Origin: Kiritimatiellia bacterium
GTDB lineage: Bacteria > Verrucomicrobiota > Kiritimatiellia > RFP12 > UBA1067
Length of the DNA: 5,406 bases
Assembly: GCA_017936245.1 (NCBI GenBank)
Contig: JAGBFY010000320.1
Coordinates: 1 to 5,406, forward strand
Direction of reading: 5' to 3'
The position numbers and the translations under genes are program-made. Shown here piece by piece: positions 1 to 5,406 of this stretch (position 1 is its first letter; each line of letters begins with the position of its first letter). The notes under the pieces were generated by a model. The model did no database searches. It was given only the letters and a program-made list of their open reading frames with translations, and was not told the origin of the DNA.

Positions 1-806
1 AATTTGGAGCTGTCCTTGAATGCTATTGTTCCATTGTCGCCGACCATAAGGGTCTTACCCTGGAATATCATATACGCGCCGTCCTTCATCTCAATATCGC
101 CAGGACCAAAAATCTGGCTTTTATCCGTACCTCCAATCACATATCCCCTGCTGTTTACGGGATCATGGGTGATGGTCAGCTTATATCCATTAAGATTCCA
201 CGAGGTGTTGGCCTGCGTGAAATACACGGTATATTTCAAATAATGCCCTATCGTCGCATCTCCGGTAAGTTCTATGTTGCGGCCCAAAACACCACTTGAG
301 TAATCTCCGGCTGCAGTTGCAAGCGCCATTGTCAAAGCGCCTTTCCCATTTACTCCACTTCCTGCTATATATATCTTTTTGCCGACATTGGATATCGCCC
401 TGTCGCTTCCGCCCACCGCAAGAGAGCCTCCTTCTTTGACAAACACCGCTCCCACATCGCTGCAGTCGGCTTTCGAGGAAAGCTTTCCAAGTGCATTTGT
501 GCATGCTATCACCCACATGCCGTTTTCGATATTGATATCGCCAGCATATTGAGGAATGGCGGTTTTATCATCCATGACAAGCGCACCCAAACCCGTCTTC
601 ACAATGTTCGTAACAGAATTCGCGTTGGCGACAGCCAACTGCGTCGCATCAACGCTGTTCGTTTCTCCTTCAGGCACGGTGACTGTGAGAACTTCATCTG
701 CAACCGAATACGATGTGGCGGCCGAAACCATCCCAGCGGACAGTGTCGCAAGAATCGCTACAATGAGCCTATTTGCGCAAGCAACGGAATAGTGTGTCCA
801 TTTCAT
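1..806 (-). CDS. Secreted protein with autotransporter-type beta-strand (PATR-like) repeats, N-terminal part
   Basis: An uninterrupted minus-strand frame of 268 codons runs off the left edge, so the C-terminus is missing. Residues 1-29 form a signal peptide: a basic start, a hydrophobic stretch LIVAILATLSAG, and a likely cleavage site after VSA. The mature part is rich in Gly, Ser, Thr, Asn and Val. Residues about 70-107 read KTGLGALVM, then YAGDINIENGMW, then NALG, the pattern of autotransporter-associated beta-strand repeats. A second, looser unit lies at about 204-268 (WNLNGYKLTI, GPGDIEMKDG). Such repeats form beta-helical surface or secreted proteins, often very long in PVC bacteria; the substrate or partner is unknown. 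The ATG at 806 is chosen because AAGGAG lies 7 nt upstream. An in-frame ATG at 827 would add seven residues (MKTRRNP) but lacks a good ribosome site. The gene follows the hydrolase-like gene after 68 nt and has its own promoter. Family assignment is by pattern, not by search; surface anchoring cannot be judged without the C-terminus. Confidence 0.8.
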   Translation of the reverse strand, partial: MKWTHYSVACANRLIVAILATLSAGMVSAATSYSVADEVLTVTVPEGETNSVDATQLAVANANSVTNIVKTGLGALVMDDKTAIPQYAGDINIENGMWVIACTNALGKLSSKADCSDVGAVFVKEGGSLAVGGSDRAISNVGKKIYIAGSGVNGKGALTMALATAAGDYSSGVLGRNIELTGDATIGHYLKYTVYFTQANTSWNLNGYKLTITHDPVNSRGYVIGGTDKSQIFGPGDIEMKDGAYMIFQGKTLMVGDNGTIAFKDSSK

Positions 807-813
807 TGGATTT

Positions 814-819
814 CTCCTT
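814..819 (-). promoter_or_regulatory. Shine-Dalgarno of the PATR-repeat gene
   Basis: On the minus strand AAGGAG stands 7 nt before the ATG at 806. It decides between that start and the in-frame ATG at 827, which lies upstream of this site and has only a weak AGG 5' of it. Confidence 0.75.
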
Positions 820-844
820 GTTTTCATATTGATATCGCCTGTAG

Positions 845-873
845 ATGATACTTCTTGTTGTCAAAGTTGTCAA
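845..873 (-). promoter_or_regulatory. Sigma70-like promoter of the PATR-repeat gene
   Basis: On the minus strand a perfect -35 box TTGACA (873-868) is followed, after exactly 17 nt, by TATCAT (850-845), a five-of-six match to the -10 consensus. Transcription would start near 838, giving a leader of about 30 nt that contains the AAGGAG site before the ATG at 806. The -35 box starts 2 nt past the stop codon of the hydrolase-like gene. A second TTGACA lies 9 nt further downstream within a tandem repeat but has no well-spaced -10. Confidence 0.65.
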
Positions 874-874
874 A
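857..874 (-). repeat. Perfect 9-bp tandem duplication containing TTGACA
   Basis: GTTGTCAAA occurs twice without a gap on the plus strand (857-865 and 866-874); read on the minus strand this is TTTGACAAC twice. Each copy holds a consensus -35 hexamer, but only the upstream copy (866-874) is 17 nt from the -10-like TATCAT. Confidence 0.8.
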
Positions 875-3511
875 TCAGATTTGAGGAAGGGTGTCTGGAT
901 AAAGGAGGCCTCGCATCCGCTCAGAAGCCCTGTCTTCATCCGCTGCACGCTGCAAGCGGCTGCGAGCCTTTTCGTAAAGGGTTCGGACCGCCTTCTGCGA
1001 CATTTCGTTTACCGCCTTGCGCTCTGAATGTTCCCGCACCGGACGGATTGTGAAATCTACAGTCCTTGCAGCACCAACCGCAACAAACATTCCATTGGCA
1101 AGTTCGTCGGCTGTCCATGACACGCCGCCATCTGGATTCGTCCAAAGTGTTTTACCTTCGGAGATTACCGTGTACGAACCAGGTGCCAACCTTTTGAGCT
1201 TAAGCGTGAGAAACGCCTCGCCCTTCTCCCAGAAGTTGAGAAGCCCAACTACCCTCCCTTCCTTCCAGTCGTATGACGGAGCCTGAAGCGTGGATACGTT
1301 CGTTATCTGAGGAAGAAAACCTGTCGTCTCACGGCAGTTGGCGGCGTATTCTGGCACAGGGATGGTTTCAACAAGCCCATCCGATCTTACACCATCCAAC
1401 ACGGCATCCTCACACCTTCCGGCGCGAGCCGTCGCTTCGGCGAACGCTTTCCAGTACCTGGCATCATATCCAGCCGGGAAGGCATAGACTGACGTGCCCT
1501 CCCACCTGTTGAAGAAGAAGGAATCCATCGCAAGTCCAATCCATTCCGGAACGGCTATCCATGTTTTTCCCTGCCAACCGCTGGGGAACGAAAGCAGCTT
1601 CGGGCGATTGGGGAGCGGGAACTCGCGATCCACAAACTCGCGGATGTTTTTCGCCGCCGCATATGAAGCCAAAGACAGCCGCTTCTGGTAATGATACGGG
1701 GTTTTTGCGTCCCACCATACATACGGTCCCCATGGATTAATCCATCTCAAGGAACCGGCATATTCACGCGGATCGCTCTCCCCTTGCCTTGGGTGATACT
1801 GGAATGCATCCGCCAATTCACCCCACGCTATTTCAGGAATCAATCCGTGCGATTTTTCGTTTCCCGTATATTCGCACACGTATTTGTTGATTGTCCTCAC
1901 AACCTTGCCGTGCTGAATCGCCCGGAACCGCTCGATCCTATGCTCAAATCTCCCTCCTTCCTGCACACACGCCGGCCAATCCTTTGCTACATCAGATTCT
2001 TCACATCCTGCATATTTTGCAAATTCCGCACGGCACCGGTTGCACGCACATCCCCTGCCGAAGAATGCAATGGGTTCCCAGTTCGTCTCCAAGCAGTCGT
2101 ATCCCGACAGATATTTTTTCAGCACCGGCAATACCGCATCCCTGAAATACGATGCCTCCTCGTAAATAGCGACGGGGCAGCTCGCCTTATCGAAATACTT
2201 CAGCCGTGCCGGCGGATGGTTGGTGTCGTACGGAATGAACTTCTGATCCGCAGGACGGTTCATGCCACATCCCGGAGGTGGATTTACGTTGTACCCGTCT
2301 GCCACATACCTATAAGGAGCTGCAACGCGGCATATTCCATTCGTTCGAAGCAACGGCAGCATTCCGGCGTCTCCGCCATGGCAGCTCCGCGCCCCAGCTT
2401 CGCTCCATGCCTTTATCAAGGAAGCGGCAGCATCCGTGTCGGCGAATCTCGATGCGGATGGATCTGCGCCAATATATGCACCGTTGAAATACCGGCGTGG
2501 AACAGATGCAGCCTTTGCGGTTTCTGTCACTGAGAATTTAACCTTGAGCGGCTTGGAGGCAACGCGTCCATCGTAAAATGCAGTGAACTCTCCATCCCCC
2601 GGCTGAGAGCCCGACGGCAAATCACTCGATACGATCAGTCCCATGAGATACCAGTGGTTCCAGTTATCGTAGGGAGCCGCATTCGGATGTACGTCGAAAG
2701 CTACAGTCGAACTGCCGTCCTCATGCTTTTCGTTCTTGAAGTTCCGCTGAATGGCCTTGAGGTGTGACAGACATTTTACGCCGGGCGGCAGCCTGAACGA
2801 TACCGACCACTTCTTCGCATCGTATTTTCCCGATCCTCGCTTTTCAAGCGGGTCCGCATACCGCCATGTAAAATACATAAGTTGCGGCTGTCCAGACGCC
2901 AGCGCAAACGAATTGTCAAGGAACGACATCGGGCGGACAATCGGCTCTACAATGTATCCTTCCGTCGCACCTGCTGCATCTTCATATTCAGAGACGCACA
3001 AATCCTTATACTCCAGTTTCCCGAGACAACCGTTCAACCCAAACTCGAAATCAATGGCATCAACGCTGGAGCCTGCCACGAGCCTTGGAAAGCATATTTC
3101 CCGCCATCCGCCAGATGTATCGTGAATGCGATATCGCGAGCCGCCTATCTTCACGGCATTTCCGTTCTTGTCTTTTCCACGGAAATACCATATGAGAATC
3201 ACTTCCCTTTTTCGGTCGTCTGGATATTTATCCACGCGTAGACGATAGCGAAGCGAAACTGAGTGCGCAGTTTCTACAGCGCTTTTCTTGTGCAGCTCTA
3301 AATGTACGACAGAGGGCGCATCGACATCTGAGTCCTTGGCGCGAACGACGATTCCGTTCAAGCCGCCTTCCGGCACGCAGAAACGTTTTTTAGAGATTGC
3401 CTCCAAGTCAAACGCCATGCCGCCATGATCGAATTCCGCCGACGGCAATGCCGCAGCAGTTCCACATAAGCAGACAATGGAGAGAAGAATAAATGCAGTA
3501 AATTTGTTCAT
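875..3511 (-). CDS. Secreted multidomain glycoside-hydrolase-like protein with GH42-like cysteine site
   Basis: This 878-residue protein begins with a signal peptide (1 to about 21, hydrophobic FILLSIVCLCGTAAA). Residues about 25-175 look like a jelly-roll, carbohydrate-binding-type domain (GGWREICFPRL near its end). Residues about 185-330 look like a second beta-sandwich. A TIM-barrel-like core follows at about 340-700, with an aromatic-rich part (INPWGPYVWW, 591-600). A beta-rich region at about 735-825 (VVGLLNFWEKGEA, PGSYTVISEG) resembles C-terminal sandwiches of glycosidases. The last 50 residues are a charged, probably helical tail. Residues 477-493 hold N477, E479, then C488, C490 and C493 (C-x-C-x2-C), with C445 as a possible fourth ligand. 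As I recall GH42 beta-galactosidases, the acid/base glutamate and zinc cysteines are spaced almost identically. E656 (VPEW) or E671 could be the nucleophile. I infer a secreted enzyme acting on a glycan; I cannot name the family or substrate, and a catalytically inactive binding protein remains possible. The start overlaps the stop of the regulator gene, with AAAGGG 11 nt upstream. Confidence 0.82.
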   Translation of the reverse strand: MNKFTAFILLSIVCLCGTAAALPSAEFDHGGMAFDLEAISKKRFCVPEGGLNGIVVRAKDSDVDAPSVVHLELHKKSAVETAHSVSLRYRLRVDKYPDDRKREVILIWYFRGKDKNGNAVKIGGSRYRIHDTSGGWREICFPRLVAGSSVDAIDFEFGLNGCLGKLEYKDLCVSEYEDAAGATEGYIVEPIVRPMSFLDNSFALASGQPQLMYFTWRYADPLEKRGSGKYDAKKWSVSFRLPPGVKCLSHLKAIQRNFKNEKHEDGSSTVAFDVHPNAAPYDNWNHWYLMGLIVSSDLPSGSQPGDGEFTAFYDGRVASKPLKVKFSVTETAKAASVPRRYFNGAYIGADPSASRFADTDAAASLIKAWSEAGARSCHGGDAGMLPLLRTNGICRVAAPYRYVADGYNVNPPPGCGMNRPADQKFIPYDTNHPPARLKYFDKASCPVAIYEEASYFRDAVLPVLKKYLSGYDCLETNWEPIAFFGRGCACNRCRAEFAKYAGCEESDVAKDWPACVQEGGRFEHRIERFRAIQHGKVVRTINKYVCEYTGNEKSHGLIPEIAWGELADAFQYHPRQGESDPREYAGSLRWINPWGPYVWWDAKTPYHYQKRLSLASYAAAKNIREFVDREFPLPNRPKLLSFPSGWQGKTWIAVPEWIGLAMDSFFFNRWEGTSVYAFPAGYDARYWKAFAEATARAGRCEDAVLDGVRSDGLVETIPVPEYAANCRETTGFLPQITNVSTLQAPSYDWKEGRVVGLLNFWEKGEAFLTLKLKRLAPGSYTVISEGKTLWTNPDGGVSWTADELANGMFVAVGAARTVDFTIRPVREHSERKAVNEMSQKAVRTLYEKARSRLQRAADEDRASERMRGLLYPDTLPQI
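3508..3511 (-). other. ATGA stop/start overlap of the regulator and hydrolase-like genes
   Basis: The regulator ends in TGA and the next gene starts with ATG within the same four bases. The downstream Shine-Dalgarno-like AAAGGG (3523-3528, 11 nt from the ATG) lies inside the regulator. This favours one transcript and coupled translation of the two proteins. Confidence 0.9.
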
Positions 3512-4665
3512 GACGTGATTATCCCTTTACGTATTCTGATTTTTCTTGCACATGAATTCGAACCTATGGTTGAGCTTCTTGCCACAAGCGGAGCGTCAAG
3601 AAGTATTTCTCGCGGATTGCCACCTGTAGTATTCCTGATGCGCGACATAAGCGTCATGAAAGCTTCTTCGGCGATCTGCTCCACAGGCTGATGGATCGTA
3701 GTGAGCGAAGGAACGGATAGTCTGGAACTGTCTATCCCATCACAGCCAACGACTGCAATGTCTTCTGGAACACGTTTCCCAAGAAATGACAGCGTCTGCA
3801 TAAGACGTATCGCAACAGCGTCATTGGCGCATACAATTGCATCAGGACTGTACCTGCGGCAAATGGAACGACGGATGCCCGCGACATCATCTGCGCGCAC
3901 GGTCAGCACATGTTTTGCATTCCATTCCATACCAGCTGATACAACAGCTCCGGCCAGGCCGAAGAGTCGGCTGCGCAGATTGACGGAAAAGCCTAACGGA
4001 GAGGCATCCATCAGAAATGCGATCCGGCGTCGTCCCAAACCAAAGAGATGATCGGCGATTCTCTGTCCCGCAACAATGTTGTTTATGCCGACTATGTCGA
4101 ACTCACTGCGCTTAGGAGATGAGACTATATCAGAATCTATCAAAACGAGAGGTATGCCTACTTTCTTGAATATCCCGGCAATCTCAAGATTCACCTTCTC
4201 ATACCCCTCGTCAACCAAAGGCCGGAAGATGACGCCTTCGACATGACGGGCGGCAAAATCGCGCGCGAACTTTCTTGTCTGAAGCGCGACCGATTCCGCA
4301 TCACCAACCGCAGCTTCGCCGAAAAGGAACGTATATCCGGCATTCTGCCCCACACGGGCTATCTCGCGCGAAAACGACTGAAATATCGTCGCAGAGGACG
4401 CATCCGGGATAAGAAGCCCCAGCAAGCCTGTTGTCCTCTTCCCGAGATTGGAGAGAAACGTGCCTTTACCTTGTCTACGCACCACAAGCCCCTGGTACTG
4501 AAGCTCAAGAATGGCCCGCTGCACGGTCTTGCGCCCAACCCCGAACTGCCGTACAAGCTGCGCTTCGCTTGGCAACGAGCGTCCGGCATACTTGCCGGCG
4601 CGAATGTCGTTCTCAAGCGATTTTGCGACAACCTTGTATTTCGTTTCATCGGCCATGATGTTCAC
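3508..4665 (-). CDS. GntR/LacI-hybrid transcriptional regulator
   Basis: This 385-residue protein has a GntR-type winged helix at about 10-72: LPSEAQLVRQFGVGRKTVQR forms the helix-turn-helix and VVRRQGKGTFL the wing. A LacI-type, periplasmic-binding-protein-like sensor spans about 79-368, with the hallmark segments CANDAVAIRL (279-288) and VPEDIAVVGCDGIDSSRLS (299-317), then LTTIHQP. This AraR-like architecture typically binds a sugar and releases an operator. A 17-residue tail after VARSST is basic and covers the start region of the next gene. The longest frame starts with GTG at 4665; an in-frame ATG lies at 4656 (MADETKYK). Neither has a Shine-Dalgarno. The GTG sits 8 bp after a -10-like TAAAAT, which fits a leaderless message; the ATG gives the more usual N-terminus. 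The stop overlaps the hydrolase-like gene by 4 nt, so that gene is its most likely target, together with itself. The ligand is unknown. Confidence 0.93.
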   Translation of the reverse strand: MNIMADETKYKVVAKSLENDIRAGKYAGRSLPSEAQLVRQFGVGRKTVQRAILELQYQGLVVRRQGKGTFLSNLGKRTTGLLGLLIPDASSATIFQSFSREIARVGQNAGYTFLFGEAAVGDAESVALQTRKFARDFAARHVEGVIFRPLVDEGYEKVNLEIAGIFKKVGIPLVLIDSDIVSSPKRSEFDIVGINNIVAGQRIADHLFGLGRRRIAFLMDASPLGFSVNLRSRLFGLAGAVVSAGMEWNAKHVLTVRADDVAGIRRSICRRYSPDAIVCANDAVAIRLMQTLSFLGKRVPEDIAVVGCDGIDSSRLSVPSLTTIHQPVEQIAEEAFMTLMSRIRNTTGGNPREILLDAPLVARSSTIGSNSCARKIRIRKGIITS

Positions 4666-4670
4666 GGCAT

Positions 4671-4691
4671 GTAATTTTACTACAAAATCAC
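4671..4691. promoter_or_regulatory. Candidate operator of the GntR/LacI regulator
   Basis: A near-palindrome has arms GTAATTTT (4671-4678) and AAAATCAC (4684-4691) around five central bases; seven of eight arm positions pair. It lies 5 bp upstream of the GTG start and covers the -10-like hexamer on the minus strand. Its GT...AC ends and position suit autoregulation by a GntR-type dimer. AT-rich palindromes also arise by chance, so binding is an inference. Confidence 0.4.
4674..4679 (-). promoter_or_regulatory. Possible -10 box of the regulator-hydrolase bicistron
   Basis: On the minus strand TAAAAT (five of six to TATAAT) ends 8 bp before the GTG at 4665. No good -35 box is found 16-18 bp upstream. 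A second TAAAAT at 4693-4698 would instead give a leader of about 20-30 nt. The region is AT-rich, so either match could be accidental. Confidence 0.35.
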
Positions 4692-4852
4692 AATTTTAAT
4701 TTCACATATGCGCACAAGTTTTTAGAGGCGACATATTTGACCGTTCTTTGAATTATTTATTTTTTTTTTGTCTTGGGTGTCAGTTCAACCGAATCATTTC
4801 ACCAATCACAATGTCTGCGCAATGATGCGCCGGCATAAAAAGGAAAAAAAAA

Positions 4853-4933
4853 ATGAAAAAATTCTTTCTGATAGTTCTGACCGCCCATATATTCGACTTT
4901 GCAATTGCAGCATACATGCTCAATCTCATATGA
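4853..4933 (+). CDS. Possible small hydrophobic peptide, 26 residues
   Basis: An ATG at 4853 is preceded by AAGGA (4840-4844) with 8 nt spacing. It opens a 26-codon frame ending in TGA, starting MKKFFLIVLT and continuing with mostly hydrophobic residues (FDFAIAAYML). The product would look like a single membrane segment or a bare signal peptide: two lysines, then about 22 largely apolar residues with one His and one Asp. It matches no family I know. It lies between two divergent genes, on the same strand as the methyltransferase and about 125 nt before it, so it could be a leader peptide, a small membrane protein, or the remnant of a secreted protein gene. AT-rich DNA readily encodes such strings, and no convincing promoter is seen upstream, so the call is tentative. 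Confidence 0.35.
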   Translation: MKKFFLIVLTAHIFDFAIAAYMLNLI

Positions 4934-4966
4934 TAAACTTCAAATGCAGCAATTTTTGATGTCTTT

Positions 4967-4985
4967 CAATATTTCACAATATTTC
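4967..4985. repeat. Short tandem repeat CAATATTTC, period 10 bp
   Basis: CAATATTTC occurs at 4967-4975 and 4977-4985, separated by one A, so the copies fall on the same face of the helix. It lies about 75 bp upstream of the methyltransferase start and could be a pair of regulator half-sites, or simple AT-rich drift. Confidence 0.5.
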
Positions 4986-5033
4986 CTGTCTTTAGAGAAT
5001 ACATCGAAGAGATACATACGACGATCAGAGGAT

Positions 5034-5060
5034 TGGCGCATATGATATAATCATGCGCCA
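5034..5060. repeat. 8-bp inverted repeat framing the -10 box of the methyltransferase gene
   Basis: TGGCGCAT (5034-5041) and ATGCGCCA (5053-5060) are perfect inverted copies separated by 11 bp. The midpoint, 5047, lies inside the TATAAT box, and the right arm includes the A of the start codon. The symmetry and position suit a repressor operator. An RNA hairpin is less likely to matter if transcription starts near 5060. Confidence 0.7.
5043..5051 (+). promoter_or_regulatory. Extended -10 promoter of the methyltransferase gene
   Basis: TGATATAAT matches the extended -10 consensus TGnTATAAT completely. The hexamer (5046-5051) ends 8 bp before the ATG at 5060, so the expected transcription start falls at or within about 2 nt of the start codon. 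No clear -35 box is present, as is common for extended -10 promoters. Confidence 0.55.
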
Positions 5061-5406
5061 TGGCAACAAACGACATAATTGGCTCCGCATTTCCGGCGGA
5101 TTGCATACAGTTCCTTGATGGAGGAATGGGTACACAGCTTCAAGCCAAAGGGCTTGAACCGGGCGAAACACCCGAGGACTGGAACATATCCAGACCTGGC
5201 GACATACGCACCGTGCACGAATCATATCTTGCCGCCGGAGCAGATATCATATATGCCAACACTTTTGGGGCGAACCGCGCCAAATACCACGGCGGATACA
5301 AGCTGGACGATGTCATAACATCGGCAATATCAATCGCAAAATCCGCCGCAAGCACCAGCGGAGAAAAACATCTTGTCGCAATTGACGTAGGTCCTACCGG
5401 ACACCT
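5060..5406 (+). CDS. metH: Homocysteine S-methyltransferase (MetH-type), N-terminal part
   Basis: The frame is open from the ATG at 5060 to the right edge (115 complete codons); the rest is outside the window. An in-frame stop at 5048-5050 rules out an earlier start. Motifs typical of the homocysteine-binding TIM barrel appear in order: FLDGGMGTQLQAKGL near residues 18-32, PEDWNISRPGDI, then YLAAGADIIYANTFGANRAK and DVGPTGHL at the end. In the family this domain moves a methyl group to homocysteine to make methionine in the cytoplasm, using zinc held by cysteines further downstream that are not visible here. The sequence suits the N-terminus of cobalamin-dependent MetH; a stand-alone or two-domain homocysteine methyltransferase cannot be excluded without the remainder. 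No Shine-Dalgarno precedes the ATG, and an extended -10 box 8 bp upstream suggests a leaderless message. There is no obvious link to the neighbouring hydrolase locus. Confidence 0.9.
   Translation, partial: MATNDIIGSAFPADCIQFLDGGMGTQLQAKGLEPGETPEDWNISRPGDIRTVHESYLAAGADIIYANTFGANRAKYHGGYKLDDVITSAISIAKSAASTSGEKHLVAIDVGPTGH

Larger units (their letters stand above)
4666..5059. other. Divergent intergenic region, 394 bp, AT-rich
   Basis: This lies between the regulator (leftward) and the homocysteine methyltransferase gene (rightward). It is more AT-rich than the flanking genes, with T10 at 4760-4769 and A10 at 4844-4853. It holds candidate start signals for both genes, one possible 26-codon ORF, a short tandem repeat and several copies of the hexamer ATGCGC or its complement. 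I see no tRNA, no cobalamin or S-adenosylmethionine riboswitch consensus, and no hairpin-plus-T terminator. Confidence 0.7.

Noticed and set aside
190..516. 108-codon minus-strand open frame
   Set aside because: It is a shifted frame inside the PATR-repeat gene; the frame chosen has a signal peptide, a ribosome site and repeat motifs.
1691..2533. 280-codon plus-strand open frame
   Set aside because: It lies wholly antisense to the hydrolase-like gene, has no recognisable domain, and its composition (many Arg, Cys, Pro, His) is that of a shadow frame.
4243..4674. 143-codon plus-strand open frame
   Set aside because: It is antisense to the clearly recognisable DNA-binding and sensor domains of the regulator and has no family features.
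4737..4763. Promoter TTGACC with TATTTT for the small peptide
   Set aside because: The spacer is 15 bp and the -10 matches at only four of six positions in very AT-rich DNA, so it is not better than chance.
4760..4769. T10 tract as a rho-independent terminator
   Set aside because: No GC-rich hairpin precedes it, and no gene on the plus strand ends just upstream.
4817..4830. GCGCA/TGCGC hairpin as a terminator
   Set aside because: The stem is only 5 bp and is followed by CGGCAT rather than a T run.
4934..5059. Cobalamin or S-adenosylmethionine riboswitch before the methyltransferase gene
   Set aside because: I could not find the conserved cores of these riboswitches, and the likely transcription start at the ATG leaves no leader.
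1..5406. CRISPR array, insertion sequence, tRNA or rRNA
   Set aside because: There are no spaced direct repeats, no transposase-like frame with terminal inverted repeats, and no RNA-gene signature on either strand.

Overview
The window looks like an accessory, carbohydrate-related locus from a PVC-group bacterium, most likely Kiritimatiellota, Lentisphaerota or a relative. This rests on gene content only: a GntR/LacI-hybrid sugar regulator joined to a large secreted glycoside-hydrolase-like protein, next to a secreted protein with autotransporter-type beta-strand (PATR-like) repeats. There is no rRNA or other phylogenetic marker, so the lineage is an inference.

Layout, left to right. (1) 1-806, minus strand: the N-terminal 268 residues of a secreted PATR-repeat protein, cut by the left edge. 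It has its own sigma70-like promoter (about 845-873) beginning 2 nt past the stop codon of the next gene, and a clear Shine-Dalgarno. (2) 875-3511, minus strand: an 878-residue secreted multidomain protein. Two N-terminal beta-sandwich regions precede a TIM-barrel-like core with a C-x-C-x2-C motif, then a beta-rich C-terminal region and a charged helical tail. The spacing of a glutamate and the cysteines recalls GH42 beta-galactosidases. (3) 3508-4665, minus strand: a transcription factor with a GntR winged helix and a LacI-type periplasmic-binding-protein-like sensor. Its stop overlaps the start of the hydrolase-like gene (ATGA), so the two form a tight bicistron. (4) 4666-5059: an AT-rich divergent intergenic region with a candidate operator over a -10-like hexamer for the regulator, a possible 26-codon membrane peptide, a short tandem repeat, and an extended -10 promoter inside an inverted repeat. 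(5) 5060-5406, plus strand: the first 115 codons of a homocysteine S-methyltransferase (MetH-type N-terminal domain), cut by the right edge.

How they may work together: the regulator probably senses a sugar or glycan fragment and controls itself and the hydrolase-like gene. The PATR protein is secreted and may be co-transcribed by read-through, since no terminator is visible between the two, but it also has its own promoter. The methionine-pathway gene is divergent and probably functionally unrelated.

The most notable points are an unclassified hydrolase with GH42-like metal-site spacing under a dedicated regulator, and two divergent genes without Shine-Dalgarno sequences, each with a -10-like hexamer exactly 8 bp before its start codon, an arrangement expected for leaderless mRNAs.
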